Assembly (NCBI GenBank): GCA_001936135.1
Contig: CP012814.1
Coordinates: 124,001 to 188,000, forward strand
Length of the DNA: 64,000 nt
DNA from: Saccharomycopsis fibuligera x Saccharomycopsis cf. fibuligera
Lineage: Eukaryota; Ascomycota; Saccharomycetes; Ascoideales; Saccharomycopsidaceae
Reading direction: 5' to 3'
The notes beneath the pieces are model-generated. The model was not told where the DNA came from, did not search any database, and was given only the letters and a program-made list of their open reading frames with translations. Positions 63,169 to 64,000 of the stretch are shown one piece after another (the first letter of the stretch is position 1; each line of letters begins with the position of its first letter). A program made the translations under genes and the position numbers.

Positions 63169-64000
63169 ATGCCTGAAAATATCCCCCGGTTGGCTCTCAA
63201 CGACTCTGCCATCGACAGCGCCGTTGTTTCCGACAACCTGGCTTCCCCATCACTTTCCCCTGATCATCGCAATAGCATCAACGAATCAGGCAACAGCAGC
63301 AACCAGCCTACTTTCCACTTCCCAAACTACAGCCAGCCCTCTCTTCCCAAGTTCAACAAAAGACCTCTAAGCGACACTCCCTTTGTTCTGAACCACTCCC
63401 TGCCCGTGCTCCAGGCCCAAGACGCGCTGCCAAACACCGTGCCCTTGACCTTGCTTTCCGAGGAAGATGAGCTGTCTCGCTCCCTGACCGAGCCTTCAGA
63501 AGGGCAATTGCCTCCAAAGCAAGGTCCAGGTGGCGAAAGCCAGAACAATAAACAACAAAATCAGCCATCATCGCACAGCGATAACCAGGAAGTCCAAACA
63601 GATACTGCTCAAACTACCCCGTTTCCTTCGTTGGAGAACCTGAAGAATGACCAAAACACCGCTAATGATAACAACAACAACAACAACAATGGGGTTAACA
63701 CCCAGGAGCAACCGCCTACTTTGAAGTCTCTTCCTAAAAGACGTGCCACTACTCTCGATGTCCCTGGGCTCACAAAATCCCGGATTTCTCCCGACGGAAC
63801 CATTGCTCAGCTCGACATTGCCTCTAAGCTAGTGATTGTCATGGTCGGGTTGCCTGCCCGTGGCAAATCCTACATCACCAATAAACTCGCCAGATACTTG
63901 AATTGGTCGCAGCATGAGTGTAAGGTGTTCAATGTGGGAAATACACGAAGAAAAACCGACAAGAAAAATATTGGTCCAGCGCTGGTACCGTTGCCTGATT
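63169..64000 (+). CDS. PFK26: 6-phosphofructo-2-kinase, N-terminal part
   Basis: 277 codons are visible before the window ends. The first 190 residues are a disordered, Ser/Asn/Gln-rich regulatory extension ([13 protein letters not shown], later an Asn run), as in yeast Pfk26. The kinase domain then opens with [20 protein letters not shown]; its Walker A loop is G227-L-P-A-R-G-K-S234. It continues [17 protein letters not shown], a family-specific block. The enzyme makes fructose-2,6-bisphosphate, which activates phosphofructokinase and glycolysis. Whether the bisphosphatase half follows cannot be seen. CTG codons occur in the disordered part (DE-CTG-SRS-CTG-TEP), where Ser is likely the true residue. 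Confidence 0.9.
   Translation, partial: MPENIPRLALNDSAIDSAVVSDNLASPSLSPDHRNSINESGNSSNQPTFHFPNYSQPSLPKFNKRPLSDTPFVLNHSLPVLQAQDALPNTVPLTLLSEEDELSRSLTEPSEGQLPPKQGPGGESQNNKQQNQPSSHSDNQEVQTDTAQTTPFPSLENLKNDQNTANDNNNNNNNGVNTQEQPPTLKSLPKRRATTLDVPGLTKSRISPDGTIAQLDIASKLVIVMVGLPARGKSYITNKLARYLNWSQHECKVFNVGNTRRKTDKKNIGPALVPLPD

Overview
The window is yeast nuclear DNA, most likely from the CUG-Ser (CTG-clade) Saccharomycotina near Lodderomyces or the Candida parapsilosis group. The clade call rests on short introns with GTATGT-like donors and TACTAAC branch points, intron-bearing tRNAs, orthologues of yeast genes throughout, many Asn/Gln/His/Ala homopolymers, and CTG codons at conserved sites of TEL1 and YVH1 where Ser fits better than Leu. 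Species is not resolved. No bacterial, viral or CRISPR content was seen.

Layout: 1-5.0 kb holds a cut-off DUF2470 gene (-), a spliced RRM gene, a phytase-like acid phosphatase with one in-frame TAG, and BIG1. 5.5-8.4 kb is a gene-poor island with three tRNA genes (Val, Ser, Pro), several 3' fragments of a LINE-type retrotransposon in both orientations, and a solo LTR with a 5-bp target duplication beside tRNA-Pro. 8.4-14.7 kb has an MFS drug-transporter gene (-) and a Nup157/Nup170 gene whose start codon is split by an intron. 16-24 kb holds ATG8, a WSC-type wall sensor (-), an Asn-rich unknown gene (-) and an SLX8-like RING gene (-). 25-36.5 kb holds RPL23, PET112, MAP2, a Pdc2-like transposase-derived DNA-binding gene and the divergent HTB1/HTA1 pair. 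36.5-42.8 kb holds MRP21, YVH1, tRNA-Lys, another LINE fragment and a vacuolar amino-acid transporter gene. 43.9-55.4 kb holds three-exon SCS2 (-) and the roughly 3000-codon TEL1, whose first coding exon is only 28 nt. 56.6-64 kb holds an unrecognised secreted protein, a tandem pair of YIL108W-type metallopeptidase/jacalin genes (-), one of which lacks the zinc motif, and the 5' part of a PFK26-type gene.

Most genes are ordinary housekeeping genes with separate promoters. Functional links are loose: BIG1 and the WSC sensor both serve the cell wall, TEL1 and the SQEL tail of H2A share the DNA-damage response, and RPL23, MRP21, PET112 and MAP2 belong to protein synthesis and maturation. The most unusual content is the tRNA-associated retroelement island, the split start codon, the TAG in the phosphatase gene, and the peptidase/pseudopeptidase tandem. 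No wholly new multi-gene system was evident.
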